DNA of 64,000 bases from Orientallactaga sibirica (taxonomy: Eukaryota; Chordata; Mammalia; Rodentia; Dipodidae), in NCBI GenBank assembly GCA_036365145.1, contig JAEOAD010000034.1:20551501-20615500 (forward strand). The letters are read 5' to 3'. A model generated the notes under the pieces. It saw nothing but the letters and a program-made list of their open reading frames with translations. It was not told where the DNA came from and searched no databases. A program made the translations under genes and the position numbers. This document shows positions 10,411 to 21,064 of the stretch, one piece after another (within the stretch, counting starts at the first letter, position 1; each line of letters starts with the position of its first letter).

Positions 10411-10434
10411 AGCTATATAGATAAAGCCCACTAA

Positions 10435-10912
10435 ATATCTGTTTATGCCCATATAATAATTTTACTCTCACTTTTAATTAAAGAAACTTTTTCTTTTCAG
10501 ATGGTAGTGAACACTAGGGAGACTCAAAAGTCATCCAAGTGCTGAGAAGAAGTGACAGTGGAGTGTTCAGCACTGAGAGACATCTCTGTCATTCACTCCA
10601 ATTCTTAGCAGCCATTGTGGAAGAGATGGCAGAAAGAATGTAAGATCTGAATTATGGGAGGAGTGCTTAGGTGCTATCTTCCAGACACAAAGTGACTGTT
10701 ACACTCATGACCTCACAGTAGCTGATGTTAAATACAGAAGACTTGAATAACAAGGCCAAAAATGATTCCATCAAATATTAGAGACCAGATGAAAGAAGAA
10801 GGGGGTCAGTGGAAGAAGGATACAGAAGTGGGGACAAAAGAGGGTGTTGGGAAGGGAATATGATCAAGGGATGTTGATTATATCTATAAAATCCAATAAA
10901 AGTTTTAAAAAT
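10435..10912 (+). mobile_element. LINE-1 3' end, sense part of inverted insertion
   Basis: It starts near TTTACTCTCACTTTTAATTAAAG. CTTTTCAGATGGTAGTGAAC and CCAAGTGCTGAGAAGAAGTG follow, and the terminal GGGAATATGATCAAGGGATG then leads to AATAAAAG. This is the same order as the 35.6-36.05 kb copy. The terminal block resembles the end of rodent L1 (Lx-type) elements. Confidence 0.7.
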
Positions 10913-10914
10913 GT

Positions 10915-11855
10915 TTTTTAACTCAGAATATATTCATCAGTGACTCCATCCCTTCATCTATCTTTTAGGGATATGAATCTTTCAAATTTAGTTTTTCTTA
11001 TGTTGGTTAGCTACAAACATCTTTTATAATTTATCATTCTCCAAGTATCACAAGTATTTTTTTCTTTTAATATTTTTGTTATGTAGCTAGGTATTTAATT
11101 ATTTATCTCTTTTATCATTCTTCCAGGAAACATCTTCTAAGCAGTAAAATTAACATGATATAAGCCTATATTATGTATTAAAATCTCAACCAAGGAGGCA
11201 CACTTAACTATAGTGACAATTTAGAAAATGCAATATCTTTGGCAGAATGGTAGCAATATGGGAATGTGCTCTTACTGGGTTAAATGTTTCCAGTTCAGTC
11301 TTGCTACTACAAAAGGAAGGAATGTATTCCTATGTAAACACAATTAATATCTGGCTTGTACCAGGATATCTGATGGGTGCTGGGGACGGAGCAATGTTCA
11401 GAGTCCACCCCTGAACTCACAGATTAGCAGAGCAGCAATGACTGCCTCCCTCCTTCCCTCACTTACTCCTTTACTCATTCAACAAATAAGAACAAAGTCA
11501 TCTGGAAGCCATTATTCTGTGTCCAGCAGACACATAGATAAATAACAGATCATATTAAATTATCACCATCATGTTAAACTCTCATGACAGAGTCATTGTA
11601 AGACAATGTAAAATATAATTTAAGACAGTGTGAATAGCTGTTAATTATTATTAGAATTTTTGTACCCTTTTCCTTCTTTTTTGTTTCATTTATTTATTAT
11701 TTATTTTTTGGTTTGTTGTTATTGTTGTCTTATCTCAAAACACCCATGTGTTTTGAAAAACTTAGTGGCTCAGATATTTTGCTTTGGACAAGGTGAGCAA
11801 CTAAGGATGTGAATTATGACCAATTCCTTAAAAGTCCATCATTAAGAGTTGAGTG
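10915..11855. other. No gene; AT-rich sequence, possible old repeat
   Basis: Positions 11460-11560 (CTTTACTCATTCAACAAATAAG ... CACATAGATAAATAACAG) faintly recall mammalian-wide L2/MIR-class sequence. Nothing else is recognised. Confidence 0.4.
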
Positions 11856-11857
11856 TG

Positions 11858-12014
11858 GAGCCAGGCAGAGTGGCACATACCTATAATCCCAGCACTTGGT
11901 GGACAGAGAAAGGAGGATTACCTCAGGTTCAAGTCTCACTATGTAGTGAATTATAGTACAACTAGAGCCACATAGTCATACCCCATCTCCAGAAAAAAAA
12001 AAAAAAAAAAAAAA
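11858..12014 (+). mobile_element. B1 SINE, plus strand, diverged
   Basis: It runs from GAGCCAGGCAGAGTGGCACA and ATAATCCCAGCACTTGGTGG to CCCCATCTCCAG plus an A run (11993-12014). The middle is degraded. Confidence 0.75.
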
Positions 12015-12164
12015 CCATTGAGTTTGCTTACCACTTCTTTCCCGGTGGAAAAGTATAAGACTAGTGCCCCCACCCAAATTTAGCTGTTTTTACTTGATGC
12101 ACACCTGAAGTATTTTAAGAAACATTCTTTTTAAAAAAATGAAGCAAACCCAATAGACAGGTCT

Positions 12165-12386
12165 TTTTATGAGAGATAGCAAGAGTGAGAGAAGAGAGAG
12201 AGAGAAAGAATTGGCATGCCAGGGCCTTCAGTCACTAGAATCAAACTCCAGATGCATGTGCCACCCTGTGTAACCTTGGGCATGCATCACCTTATGCATC
12301 TGGCTTATGTAGTATCTGGAGAGTTGAACATGGGTCCTATGCTTCACAGCCAAGTGTGTTAACTGCTAAGCCATCTCCCTAGCCCA
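12165..12386 (-). mobile_element. tRNA-derived SINE, type 1, minus strand
   Basis: The plus strand shows GAGAGAGAGAGAAAG (tail), CCAGATGCATGTGCCACC, ATGCATCTGGCTTATGTAG and TAAGCCATCTCCCTAGCCC (head). This is the type-1 order in reverse complement, with an internal duplication-like stretch around 12275-12300. Confidence 0.8.
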
Positions 12387-12389
12387 AGA

Positions 12390-13200
12390 AACCTTCTTAA
12401 GAGAATGAAAATCTCCACACCTGCTCCAGGCCTTTTGTTTGAGCATACCCCACACATTAAGACAGGGATTTCTTAGTAAAGCTGGGCTTGGGACTGTTCA
12501 TTCTAGGACATTACAGAACTTCAAGGGTTTTGGAGGACACTTTAAAAAGAGTAGAGAAGAAAATTGGCAAAGCAAACACAGGTAAACAAGTGAACCATAA
12601 AGGCAAGAGAGCAAATGAACAGGAAATCTAAAAGTAGGACATTTCTGATAAAAACTTTCAATATTTGAAGGCACTTTGTTTTATTTTAAGTTTTGTGCTT
12701 AAGAAGTTTTGAGTCCTGACAGAAGGATGAAAGCCAGAAAATGACATTTGGTCGTAATTTTGACTGATGAATGCTGAGTCATGTTCCATCCTCTCAGCTT
12801 TTCTCCACTTGTTGAGACAAGTGTTCTCCAGGCGTTGTTGAGACCCTTCTAGCTTAGAGGACTTCCACGCTCTCATCCATCCACCAAGCATCAGATTAAG
12901 GCTTCACAGAGCTTATCTCGGTAGTAAAAGAAAGGGTTAAAAAGGTATGATATTAGTATGCATCCTTAAGCTTATTCATTGGGGATAAGCAATAATGACA
13001 AGATACCCTCCCCCAAACAGGACGACGTGTTTTATAAATACATGCTACCACAGTTTCTTTAGATTAACTCTAGAAATTCCTATGGTTAGAGCATTCTTAC
13101 CTCCAAACTCCAGAAGGAGCAACAGAAGGGCAAGCTTGTATCTAATGCCAATGCCAAGTGCATAAAGGCCATTTCAATTAGTTAATGGAATTTTCAGTTT
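12390..13200. other. No gene; unique sequence
   Basis: Nothing recognised. The longest frame (77 codons, minus strand, 12658-12891) has no family resemblance. Confidence 0.55.
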
Positions 13201-13213
13201 GAAGTGAAAGCAA

Positions 13214-13233
13214 CTATATATATATATATATAT
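13214..13233. repeat. (TA)n microsatellite
   Basis: About ten TA units at the 3' end of the minus-strand SINE. Confidence 0.9.
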
Positions 13234-13388
13234 TTGAATGGGCACATCAGGGCCTCCAGCCACTGCAAACGAACTGCAGATACATGTACTCCCTTGTGTA
13301 TCTGGCTTACATGGGTCCTGGGGAATCAAACCAGGGTCCTTTGGCTTTGCAGGCAAACGCCTTAACCACTAAGTCATCTCTCCGGCCT
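13228..13388 (-). mobile_element. tRNA-derived SINE, type 1, minus strand
   Basis: It contains CAGGGCCTCCAGCCACTGC, GTATCTGGCTTACATGGGTCC and CTAAGTCATCTCTCCGGCC. A (TA)n tract (13214-13233) replaces the usual GA tail. Confidence 0.85.
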
Positions 13389-13394
13389 GCAACT

Positions 13395-13553
13395 TGTTTT
13401 GTTTTGTTTTATTTTTTTGAGGTAGGGTCTCACTCCAAGTCCAGGCTGACCTGGAATTCACTCTGTATTCTCAGGGTGGCCTTGAACTCATGGTGATATC
13501 CTACCTCTGCCTCCCAAGTGCTGGGACTGAAGGTGTGCACCACCATGCCTTGC
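13395..13553 (-). mobile_element. B1 SINE, minus strand
   Basis: A TTTTG-rich start (A-tail complement) is followed by GGTAGGGTCTCACTCCAAG, GACCTGGAATTCACTCTG and CACCACCATGCCTTGC. It is immediately next to the minus-strand tRNA-SINE. Confidence 0.85.
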
Positions 13554-13555
13554 TT

Positions 13556-14340
13556 CAACTTGTTTTTGAAAGAAGCATTTCCAGAGAGCCAAGTCCTTTT
13601 TCCCATTCATGCCACACAACCTCAGATCAGCAGAATATGGAAAGGACACTCAGCCAAGGCCCCCAATCCCAAGGCAATAAGACTCCAGGGCAAAGCCCTT
13701 CCAAGAGTCTACAGGTATTACCACTGTTTCCAAAGGGACATTTGACCACAAGGAAGCAGGACTTCCAGGCAGATTCAGCACTGACAAGGAGAAAATGCTG
13801 TGTCTGTGGCTAATGACTCTGAACACTTCACTTCTACAGGCTGCTGTTTGCATGTTTCACCTGGCTTAGCTAAATAGCTATACCAGTGGTTGTCATACCC
13901 ACATTCCCTAAAGATTAAGGGCAGCTAGGAAAGCTGACTACATGCTTGTCATCATCATCAACAGGCTCCATTGGAAAAGACATGGCTTCTGGCTTGAATG
14001 GGCCCCCCACTTTGTGCAATCTTGGGCATGTTACTTTTCTTCTCTAGGTGAGTTTTCGTACTGCTATGAGATGAAAGTTGTGTTAGTTATGATGCTTTGG
14101 GAAGACAGAAGATGGAGAAACAAGCTTTGCCTTAAGTGGCAGCAAATTTCCATGAGGGTCTACTGTGTGTCTGTGTGTGTGTGCACGTGCACACACATGA
14201 GCATGTGCATGTGTGTATGCTCACATCATCTGTGTAATAACTACAAAGATGGAAACTAAAGCTTCAAGTTGGGGATTTTCTAGGATTGGTTTAGTGAGTA
14301 AGTTCAACATATTGTAAAAGAGATATGCTCAATTCCTTCT
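13556..14340. other. No gene; unique sequence with TG/CA-rich patch
   Basis: Contains alternating TG/CA sequence at about 14163-14220. Frames up to 107 codons start inside the neighbouring B1 or have no recognisable product. Confidence 0.5.
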
Positions 14341-14344
14341 CTTT

Positions 14345-15575
14345 TTTAAAAAAATTTTTATTGACAACTCCTATACTTATACACAAAAAAACATGATATA
14401 TCCCTCCCCTCACCCCATTCCCATTTAGAACCACATTCTCCATCATATCCCCTCCCTCTCACCATTAGTCTCTTTTAATTTGATGTCATCATCTTTTTCT
14501 TCTATTATGAGGGTCTTATGAAGGTATTGCTAGGCACTACAAGGTCATGGATATCGAGGCCAATTTCTGTCTGGACAGTTGCATTGTAAGGAGTCATACC
14601 CTTCCTTTGGCTCTTACATTATTTCCACCCCCTCTTCTGCAATGGGCCCTGAGCCTTGGAGGGTGTGACAGAGGTGTTTCAGTGTTGGGCACTCCTCCAT
14701 CCCTTCTTCTCAGCACTATGTTGCCTTTTAGGTCATCCCAGTGGTCATCGCTATCTGAAAAGAGAAGCTTCTCTAACCAGAAGTGAGAGTAGCATTAATA
14801 TGTGAATATGAACATTAAGTGTAGTGCTTTCAGGGCAGCTTGGTGGGAATAATATATACATTTAGCCAGACAAGAGTAGGTTTTATACCCCTAAGGCTCA
14901 TGACCTCCCCTGCCATAGACTTCTGCTTAGGTTTTTCAGTACCAGGTATGTATTCCCTCCCATACAGAGGGCCTTCAGTCCAATTATGGAGCAGTTGGTT
15001 TCCCCAGGAGCAGACATGCCACCATTGCACCTGCTCAGTCATTGGGCCTGTCTGGCCAAACTTGAGTTTTCTAGTGCCCACTGTTTTCACTGCTGATAAT
15101 TTCTGTCTCCCATATGGCTGCATGCAGTGCAGCTTTTTCCAGCTTTCAGTTGGCTGGTCTACAGGGAGAAGGTTTTCTGTTCAGCACCAGCTTGCTTTCT
15201 CAGTGACCTTGCCTCTCAGGCAAGAGATGTCTTCAGCAATATGGTCTTACTGTCTGTTTCTCAAGGGAAACCAAGTGCCTTGGCAATAGCCTTTAATGAT
15301 TTGGAGGCTACCAGGACCTCCATGGCCAACAACTCACTGGAAGGTATCCCATCCCAGGCACTGAAAATTTTCTAGTAACAGTCTACAGCTTCTAGATGTG
15401 CCATTATTCAAAAAAGTAGGTTTACATAAGTCTTATTCACAATATCTTGAATTTTGATTGACCCTCCCCCTGCCCTTCTTTTACACATTCTCTTCCCATG
15501 GCCTCACTTAAGCCTTTCCCCTCCCTGTAATCTGTTCTTCTACTTACATATGTACAATTACTTCTCTTAAGGAAT
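14345..15575 (-). mobile_element. LINE-1 3' UTR, minus strand, 1.2 kb
   Basis: The 3' terminus (AATTTTTATTGACAACTCC) lies at the low coordinate. In order follow TCCATCATATCCCCTCCC, GGGCCCTGAGCCTTGGAGG, GAGAAGCTTCTCTAACCAG, GCAGTTGGTTTCCCCAGG, AAAGTAGGTTTACATAAG (about 15412) and TCTGTTCTTCTACTTACATA. The plus-strand copy at 34.83-36.06 kb has the same structure over its full length. The 149-codon frame at 14840-15289 lies antisense in this UTR and is not a gene. Confidence 0.75.
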
Positions 15576-15579
15576 ATCC

Positions 15580-16223
15580 AGTTGGTGAAAGACAGGCATT
15601 TAAAAAACTCAAAATGCAGTATAGTGGATGCAACTGAAGCGATTGCAGCTGGATGGGAGAGAAGAGGTAAGGAAAGACCTTTAGACCACAGGGAGGGCGA
15701 AAGTGAAAGAGAAGGTTGGCCAGTAGGAAACAAATTCCTGACGTGTGACAATTTATGGGTTGCCTGCTAAAAAGCACAGTAGAGTGGCTGGAGTTGGAAA
15801 CAAAGGCTTTCCATGGCAGAAAGAAAAGCATAATAGATGGCAAAAAATAAATAAATAAATAAAATAAAATAAAATAAAATAAAATAAAAAACCAGACATG
15901 GCAGTGTGCGAGAAAAGCTAGCAGAGCAGGCAGAGAACTAGAAATCCATCCAACTCATTCAGCTCTAGAGTACAAAGCATAAAGAAAGGAAACAGAATAA
16001 TCTAGGCTCCAGCAAATACATTCTAAGGAAATCTATCTTTGTTTCAGTAAAGCAGCATATTTTATTTGAAAATGTATTTAAAGTATTAAGATACATAAAA
16101 CATACAAGGAATAAAATAACCAGCATCTATATAACTGCAATCTATTTTCAGACATAAAGTAGTGACAATAGTATGAGGAGCCTTGCACCTGAGCACACCT
16201 TCAAGGTTAGAACCATAGCTATT
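15580..16223. other. No gene; unique sequence with A-rich repeat
   Basis: Holds the AAATA/AAAAT repeat at 15842-15889. The rest is unrecognised. Confidence 0.5.
15842..15889. repeat. (AAAT)n/(AAAAT)n repeat
   Basis: Tetranucleotide AAAT units pass into pentanucleotide AAAAT units, as expected from a decayed poly-A tail. Confidence 0.9.
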
Positions 16224-16406
16224 AAATTCTCAGGAAAGGAGCTGGGCATGGTGGCACATGCCTTTAATCCCAGCATTCGGGAGACAGAGATAGAAGAATC
16301 ACCATGAGTTTGAGGCCACCCTGAGAATACAGAGTGAATTCCAGGTCAGCCTGTGTTAGAGTGAGACCCTACCATGAAACACTAAAAAAAAAATTCTCAG
16401 AAAAGG
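16224..16406 (+). mobile_element. B1 SINE with 16-bp target duplication
   Basis: The B1 body (16240-16390) runs from GAGCTGGGCATGGTGGCACATG to GAGACCCTACCATGAAACAC plus A. It is flanked by AAATTCTCAGGAAAGG (16224-16239) and AAATTCTCAGAAAAGG (16391-16406), 15 of 16 bases alike. This is a clear L1-mediated insertion. Confidence 0.85.
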
Positions 16407-16568
16407 GGGATTTCTTCTCCCTCATAACTGATGGTTACCCTTACAAAGCAAGACCCACCATCTCCATTGGGGGGAGGACAGGGAGAAGGCTAATGATGGT
16501 ACCATCATGGCTGTATACACACTATATACATAACTAATTAAAAAAAGAAAAGATAAAAAGAAAAAAAT
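16407..16568 (+). mobile_element. LINE-1 3' end, second kind, fragment
   Basis: ATAACTGATGGTTACCC, CAAGACCCACCATCTCC, GGACAGGGAGAAGGCTAATG and CATAACTAATTAAAAAAAG match the last 160 bases of the copies at 19.1-20.1 and 36.8-37.3 kb. The B1 upstream inserted at or in its 5' side. Confidence 0.65.
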
Positions 16569-16569
16569 A

Positions 16570-17050
16570 GAAATTCATTTTATTAATTTATATTGCAAAA
16601 TATAACTGCCACATGCACTGGGATGAGACTATCCCTGAACTCAGGACATTCTTTTCCTGGATCAAGTTGCAGGGCATACCACCTCTTAGTCAAAAGACAG
16701 TTTGTTAGCTAATAGTGAGAAATTCCAGGCAGTCTAACCAACTTGTTCCTTCCTAGTGGCTAGTTTACCATGAAATGTCAAATTGTAGTCAGATGTTTTC
16801 TTTGGAAATCTAGAATCAAAGAATCAAAAATCTAATGGCACAAATTTAACCTGATTCTCTCCCTCCATCTTTCCTTCCTTCTTTTGTTCCTTCATTCCTT
16901 CCATTGCCACATAAAATGTATAATATTCAGTTAACTTTATTTTCAGCTAACTTCATAAAAGCTTAGTATAAATATGCCACAAATAATGTACAAGTTATAG
17001 TAAAAAAATCCTATTCATTGTTCATCTTAAATTCAAACTTCACTATTAAT
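16570..17050. other. No gene; AT-rich unique sequence
   Basis: Nothing recognised; a short CCTT-rich patch lies at 16860-16900. Confidence 0.55.
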
Positions 17051-17054
17051 TTTA

Positions 17055-17420
17055 TACTGTGTGTGTATGTGTGTGGAGTATGTGCACAAATGCATACATG
17101 TTTGTGTATGAAGGCACATGTGTGTATGGTTGCATGTGTGGACATGTACATCTGGAGGCAAGAGGTTGACATCCAGTGTCTTCCTCAGTGGCTCTCTACT
17201 TTATTCTTTGAGACACTGTCAATCATTAAATGAAGAGCTTATTCTTTCAGCCAGACTAGCCAGTGAGCCTCATGAATTGCCTGTCTCCACCTCCCCAGTG
17301 CTGGCATCACAGGTGCACACCACACCACCTGGCATCTTACATGGGTTCTTGGGATCTGTACTTAGGTCTTCATATTTGTTTAAGAAATACTTTCCCCACT
17401 GGGCCATCTGCCCAGCCCAG
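17055..17420 (-). mobile_element. B4-type SINE, minus strand
   Basis: On the plus strand a TGTG-rich start is followed by GGAGGCAAGAGGTTGACATCC, CTTTGAGACACTGTCAATC, CCAGCTGGCATC-like phrases and ACTGGGCCATCTGCCCAGCCC. This is the reverse complement of the rodent B4/RSINE order, ending with the tRNA/ID-like head. Confidence 0.7.
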
Positions 17421-17424
17421 CAGT

Positions 17425-18365
17425 CTGTATTTTTTATTTAATAATCCTGGGAACTGTACCGTTTTTTTCTCCTATGACAAAGATTCATTGAGAACCTCTA
17501 TGTGCTCATGAGTGTGTTATATGTTTTATATTTCTGGCTACTCGGTCCCTTTTCAACTCTCACTTTATGTTTTCATAGAGACCTAGCATTGTGAATCCTG
17601 TTCATAAAGTATATAGGAAATAATTCAATTTTCCAGGCCCTTATTTTACTGGCCACAAGCCTTCCCACCAGTGAGTGCCAGGCACCCTGCACTGTGATGG
17701 GAATGCCAGTATCCGTGGAAGGAAGCACTCTAAAGGATATCTTCATTGGTGAGGTGTATCTCAGAGGTGCCAGCTTTTGTGAGTGATGCTGCTGTTAAGA
17801 TCAATTTTGGATGGTTGTCTCTGCAGATTCCTCACCAGCCCAGTGCCAGGGACAGGAGTGTCCTTAGCATCTTACTTCAACAGAATGCCTTAGAACACAT
17901 TTTTCTGTAAGCTTAGGCTTAAATATGATTTTCTAGTAGTGTTTACTCCTGAATATATGTACAAAACAGCTTCCTATTATTTTATATTCCTTTTTTTCTC
18001 CTTAATCACCACACATAATTTCTGCTGTCAATATATAAAGTCTTGTTATGCTCAGAGCTGTGTAACAAGCTGAGGAACAAGCACACTGATCCTGACCACA
18101 TGACCTTTACAGACCCATGACAGGGACAGATATGAGTTAAATAAATATGGAATTATGAAAACATAAATTGGTAAACTATAATTATCTCCACATGGAAAGT
18201 TATATCTATGAAAAGTGACTTCAATTCCAGGAGAATCCTCAGCAACCACTGTGAGGAAGTGACAGTTGAGTTGGGACATGAATGTAAGCACAGGTTAGAG
18301 AAGTAAGACATGTTGCATGTTGGGAATGAGGGTACTGTAAATTCCAGGCAAGTGACACAGAATAA
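17425..18365. other. No gene; unique sequence
   Basis: Nothing recognised. Frames of at most 82 codons, none with a recognisable product. Confidence 0.55.
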
Positions 18366-18369
18366 AAAA

Positions 18370-18603
18370 CTTTGGGTCTAGAAAGATGGCTCAGCAGTTA
18401 AATTACTTGCTTGGAAAGCCTGAGGACCTGGGTTCAATTCCCTAGTACCCAAATACAGCCAGATACAGAAAGTGGCACATGGATATAGAGTTCATTTGCA
18501 GTAGAAAGAGGTTCTGGTGGGGCCATTTCTTTTCTCTCATTCTTTGTCTCTATCTCATCCTCTCTTCTATCTCTTCTTGCAAATAAACAAATAATAAAAA
18601 CAT
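18370..18603 (+). mobile_element. tRNA-derived SINE, type 1
   Basis: It has an A-box-like ATGGCTCAGCAG and a good B box (GGTTCAATTCCC). ACAGCCAGATACAGAAAGTGG and a degenerate CT-rich tail follow, ending AAATAAACAAATAATAAAAAC. Confidence 0.8.
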
Positions 18604-18604
18604 T

Positions 18605-19139
18605 GCATATGTCTTTGGAGGACAGAAAGGGACCACAGAAAAGTCCTAGGTATGAGTTTTCAGTTGAAATTTTTGTTGTTATTATTTTTATTTCACTCAT
18701 TGCATGTAATGGGTCTTCATCAGATCAAAAAGAGAAGTAAACACTTTTCCACTATTCTACTTCACCACTGTGATATTGAGAGTGGTCTGTATCTGGCTAT
18801 TCATATCCAGCAGGAAGAGTATTGGAAATTAAAAATAGTAACTTAAAAAACACTCCCAAAAGATTCAAGGTTAATTTCATCATCAGTAAGGCTTTACTGA
18901 TAAGTATTTTAACATGATGTTCTGAGTTATTCCCCTCCTACCTTTGGAATTCTTCCCCCAGATCCAAAACTTCTGTGTATTCAGAGGCAAGCATCAATCA
19001 AGTTGGAAAGTAAGGATATTCTACAACAGTTCTGGCTTCAGGTCTTCTGCACAACTATCAATGTATGAAGAGGAAACCAAGAAAGACACAGGTCAGAGGA
19101 AACTCAAGAGACAAAGTGATTGGCTTACTGAACTAAGTT
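18605..19139. other. No gene; unique sequence
   Basis: Nothing recognised. A 108-codon frame starting 18944 enters the L1 3' end and lacks any family resemblance. The 5' limit of that L1 could lie inside this interval. Confidence 0.45.
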
Positions 19140-20100
19140 ATCTTATATCATATTGCACAATAGAAAAAATTATCAGGACCCACCAAAGGTTGATGGTAAG
19201 ACCCTACTACAGAAGACACCATATGCTGCTATTGGCACATAACATGGAGTGTCCTGGCTGGAATCTGTAAGAGACACAGTTAGCTTTTCTAGTGCCAGAG
19301 GTGCTACATGAGCGACTGGAAGAAAATGACCAACATCTGTCCAAGCAACTCCTGGTCTAAGCTATTCAACAGCAAACAATCTGACATGATGCTCTTGATT
19401 TGGCTAACAGATCCACTCAGTGGAATGGAACTCATAGCTGGAACTTGGAACCAAGTCAGAACCATATCCAAAAAATGAGTTCAGTCTCCCATATCAAGCT
19501 CCCACCAATTGTGGGCTACAAGAGGGCCTACACCTATAAAATTCTCTCTATAAGAATAATGGTTATACCATTTATCTGGTGCTGACTTCTCTCTCCATTG
19601 GAGAAGTTGCTTCTCTTTTTCAGATGGACACTGAACCTGACGAGAGGGTCAGACTATCGCACCCCACCAGGGCCCCAGCTGAAACCATAGAGTAAATGGG
19701 GAAATGAACAAGAGTGATGCTTTCTTGGTGAACTTGATTCCAACACAAGGCTGAAGGAGATAGACACAGAGAACACTCAACTCCTACTAAAGCAGATATC
19801 CAGAGACATAGAAGCTTCCAAGACCTTATCACTGAAGTAGACCTAAAACGAACCCAACATGGCTCAGGGAAATTTGCGGAACAGGGGACAGAAAGATTGT
19901 TAGAGCCACAAGTTGGGTCATTATGCACAGAGACGTTGCTTCTTCTATATAACTGATGGCTACCCCCACATTGTATGACCCACATTCTCCAATGAGGAGG
20001 GTCTCTTCAGAGTGGAGAGGACAGGGAGGAGGCTATTGACGGCACCAACATGAATGCAGTCACATAATGTGCATAACTAATAACAAAAAGAAAAAGAAAA
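19140..20100 (+). mobile_element. LINE-1 3' end, second kind
   Basis: From about 19570 it parallels the 36.8-kb copy: CTTTTTCAGATGGACACTG, ACCAGGGCCCCAGCTGAAACC, TGGCTCAGGGAAATTTGCGG, GCCACAAGTTGGGTCATTATG, GGACAGGGAGGAGGCTATTG, CATAACTAATAACAAAAAG. The 5' limit is uncertain. The block with 'catggctcagggaaat...gcagagac' is one I recall from rodent L1 3' UTRs. No reading frame for reverse transcriptase is present. Confidence 0.6.
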
Positions 20101-20131
20101 AATCATCAGGATGAAAATTCATCAAATCTTG

Positions 20132-20345
20132 GCTGGAGTAATGGTTAATGCTTAAGGCATTTGCCTGTGAAGCCTAAGGATCCAAGTTCAATTCCCCAGT
20201 ACCTATGTAAGCCAGATGCACAAGGTGGCACATGCGTCTGGATTTCTTTTGAAGTGGATGGAGGCCCTGGTGTGCCCATTCTTTCTGTCTCTCTTCTCTC
20301 TTTCTTTCTCTCTCCCTCAAATAAAATAAATATATAAATGATATG
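20132..20345 (+). mobile_element. tRNA-derived SINE, type 1
   Basis: The head is altered (TTGGCTGGAGTAATGGTTAATG). The B box AAGTTCAATTCCCC and the body GTAAGCCAGATGCACAAGGTGG are intact. A CT-rich tail and AAATAAAATAAATATATAAA follow. First of three consecutive SINEs in the same orientation. Confidence 0.85.
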
Positions 20346-20348
20346 TTA

Positions 20349-20500
20349 GAGCTGGATGTGGTGATGCATGCTTTTAATCTCAGCATTCAGGAGGCAGAAA
20401 CAGGAGGATTGCTGTGATGTCAAGGCTACTCTAAGACTACATAGTGAATTTAGGTCAGCCTGGGCTAGAGTGGAATCCCTACCTCAAAAAACCAAAAATA
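20349..20500 (+). mobile_element. B1 SINE, plus strand
   Basis: It runs from GAGCTGGATGTGGTGATGCATG to CCCTACCTCAAAAAACC. Its A-rich tail is the target of the next SINE. Confidence 0.85.
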
Positions 20501-20755
20501 GGGCTGGAGAGATGGCTTAGCGGTTAAGGTACCTGCCTGCTAAGCCTAAGAACACGGTTCCAATCTCCAGGTCCCCCGTTTAGCCAGATGCAGTGATGCA
20601 AGGGCGCAATGCTGCACTTGACCACAAGGGGGTGCACACATCTAGATTTCGTTCACAGCAGCTGAGAGGCTGCTGGCGCGCCCATCTCTATCTGTCTCCC
20701 TCTCCTTCTCTGTCTGTCTCTCTCTGTCTCTCTCCATAAATAAATAAAATATATT
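20501..20755 (+). mobile_element. tRNA-derived SINE, type 2, inserted in B1 tail
   Basis: The head is GGGCTGGAGAGATGGCTTAG with type-2 phrases GCTAAGCCTAAGAACACGG, GATGCAAGGGCGCAATGCTG and CCACAAGGGGGTGC (20622-20635). It is flanked by AAAAAACCAAAAATA (20486-20500) and AAAAAACCCAAAAATA (20756-20771), so it landed in the A-tail of the preceding B1. Confidence 0.85.
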
Positions 20756-20934
20756 AAAAAACCCAAAAATAACAAAATAAATTTTAAAAAATCTAAACAA
20801 ACTTTGTTTTTTCATATGTGGCAAACATGCTATGATAATGTAAAATTATATCTTTCAAATAAATCAAGTGCAAGATATAAGGCATTATTTCTGGAAACTT
20901 TCTCTAAATGCAAAATTATTCCAAATTAACTTTT

Positions 20935-21062
20935 TTTTTTCTTGTTGGGAGGTTACAAGGTAGGGTCTTACTCTAGCCCAGGCTGACCTGAAATTCATTA
21001 TGCAGTCTTAGGGTAGCCTCAAACTCAAAATGATCCACCTATCTCTATCTCCCAAGTGCTTT
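20935..21062 (-). mobile_element. B1 SINE, minus strand, truncated
   Basis: A T run is followed by AAGGTAGGGTCTTACTCTAGCCC and CTATCTCCCAAGTGCT. It stops before the usual GGGATTAAAGGC.. head complement. Confidence 0.75.
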
Positions 21063-21064
21063 TA

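Noticed and set aside
14840..15289. Longest reading frame (149 codons, plus strand)
   Set aside because: Lies entirely antisense within an L1 3' UTR that recurs, with stops, in other copies; no known domain.
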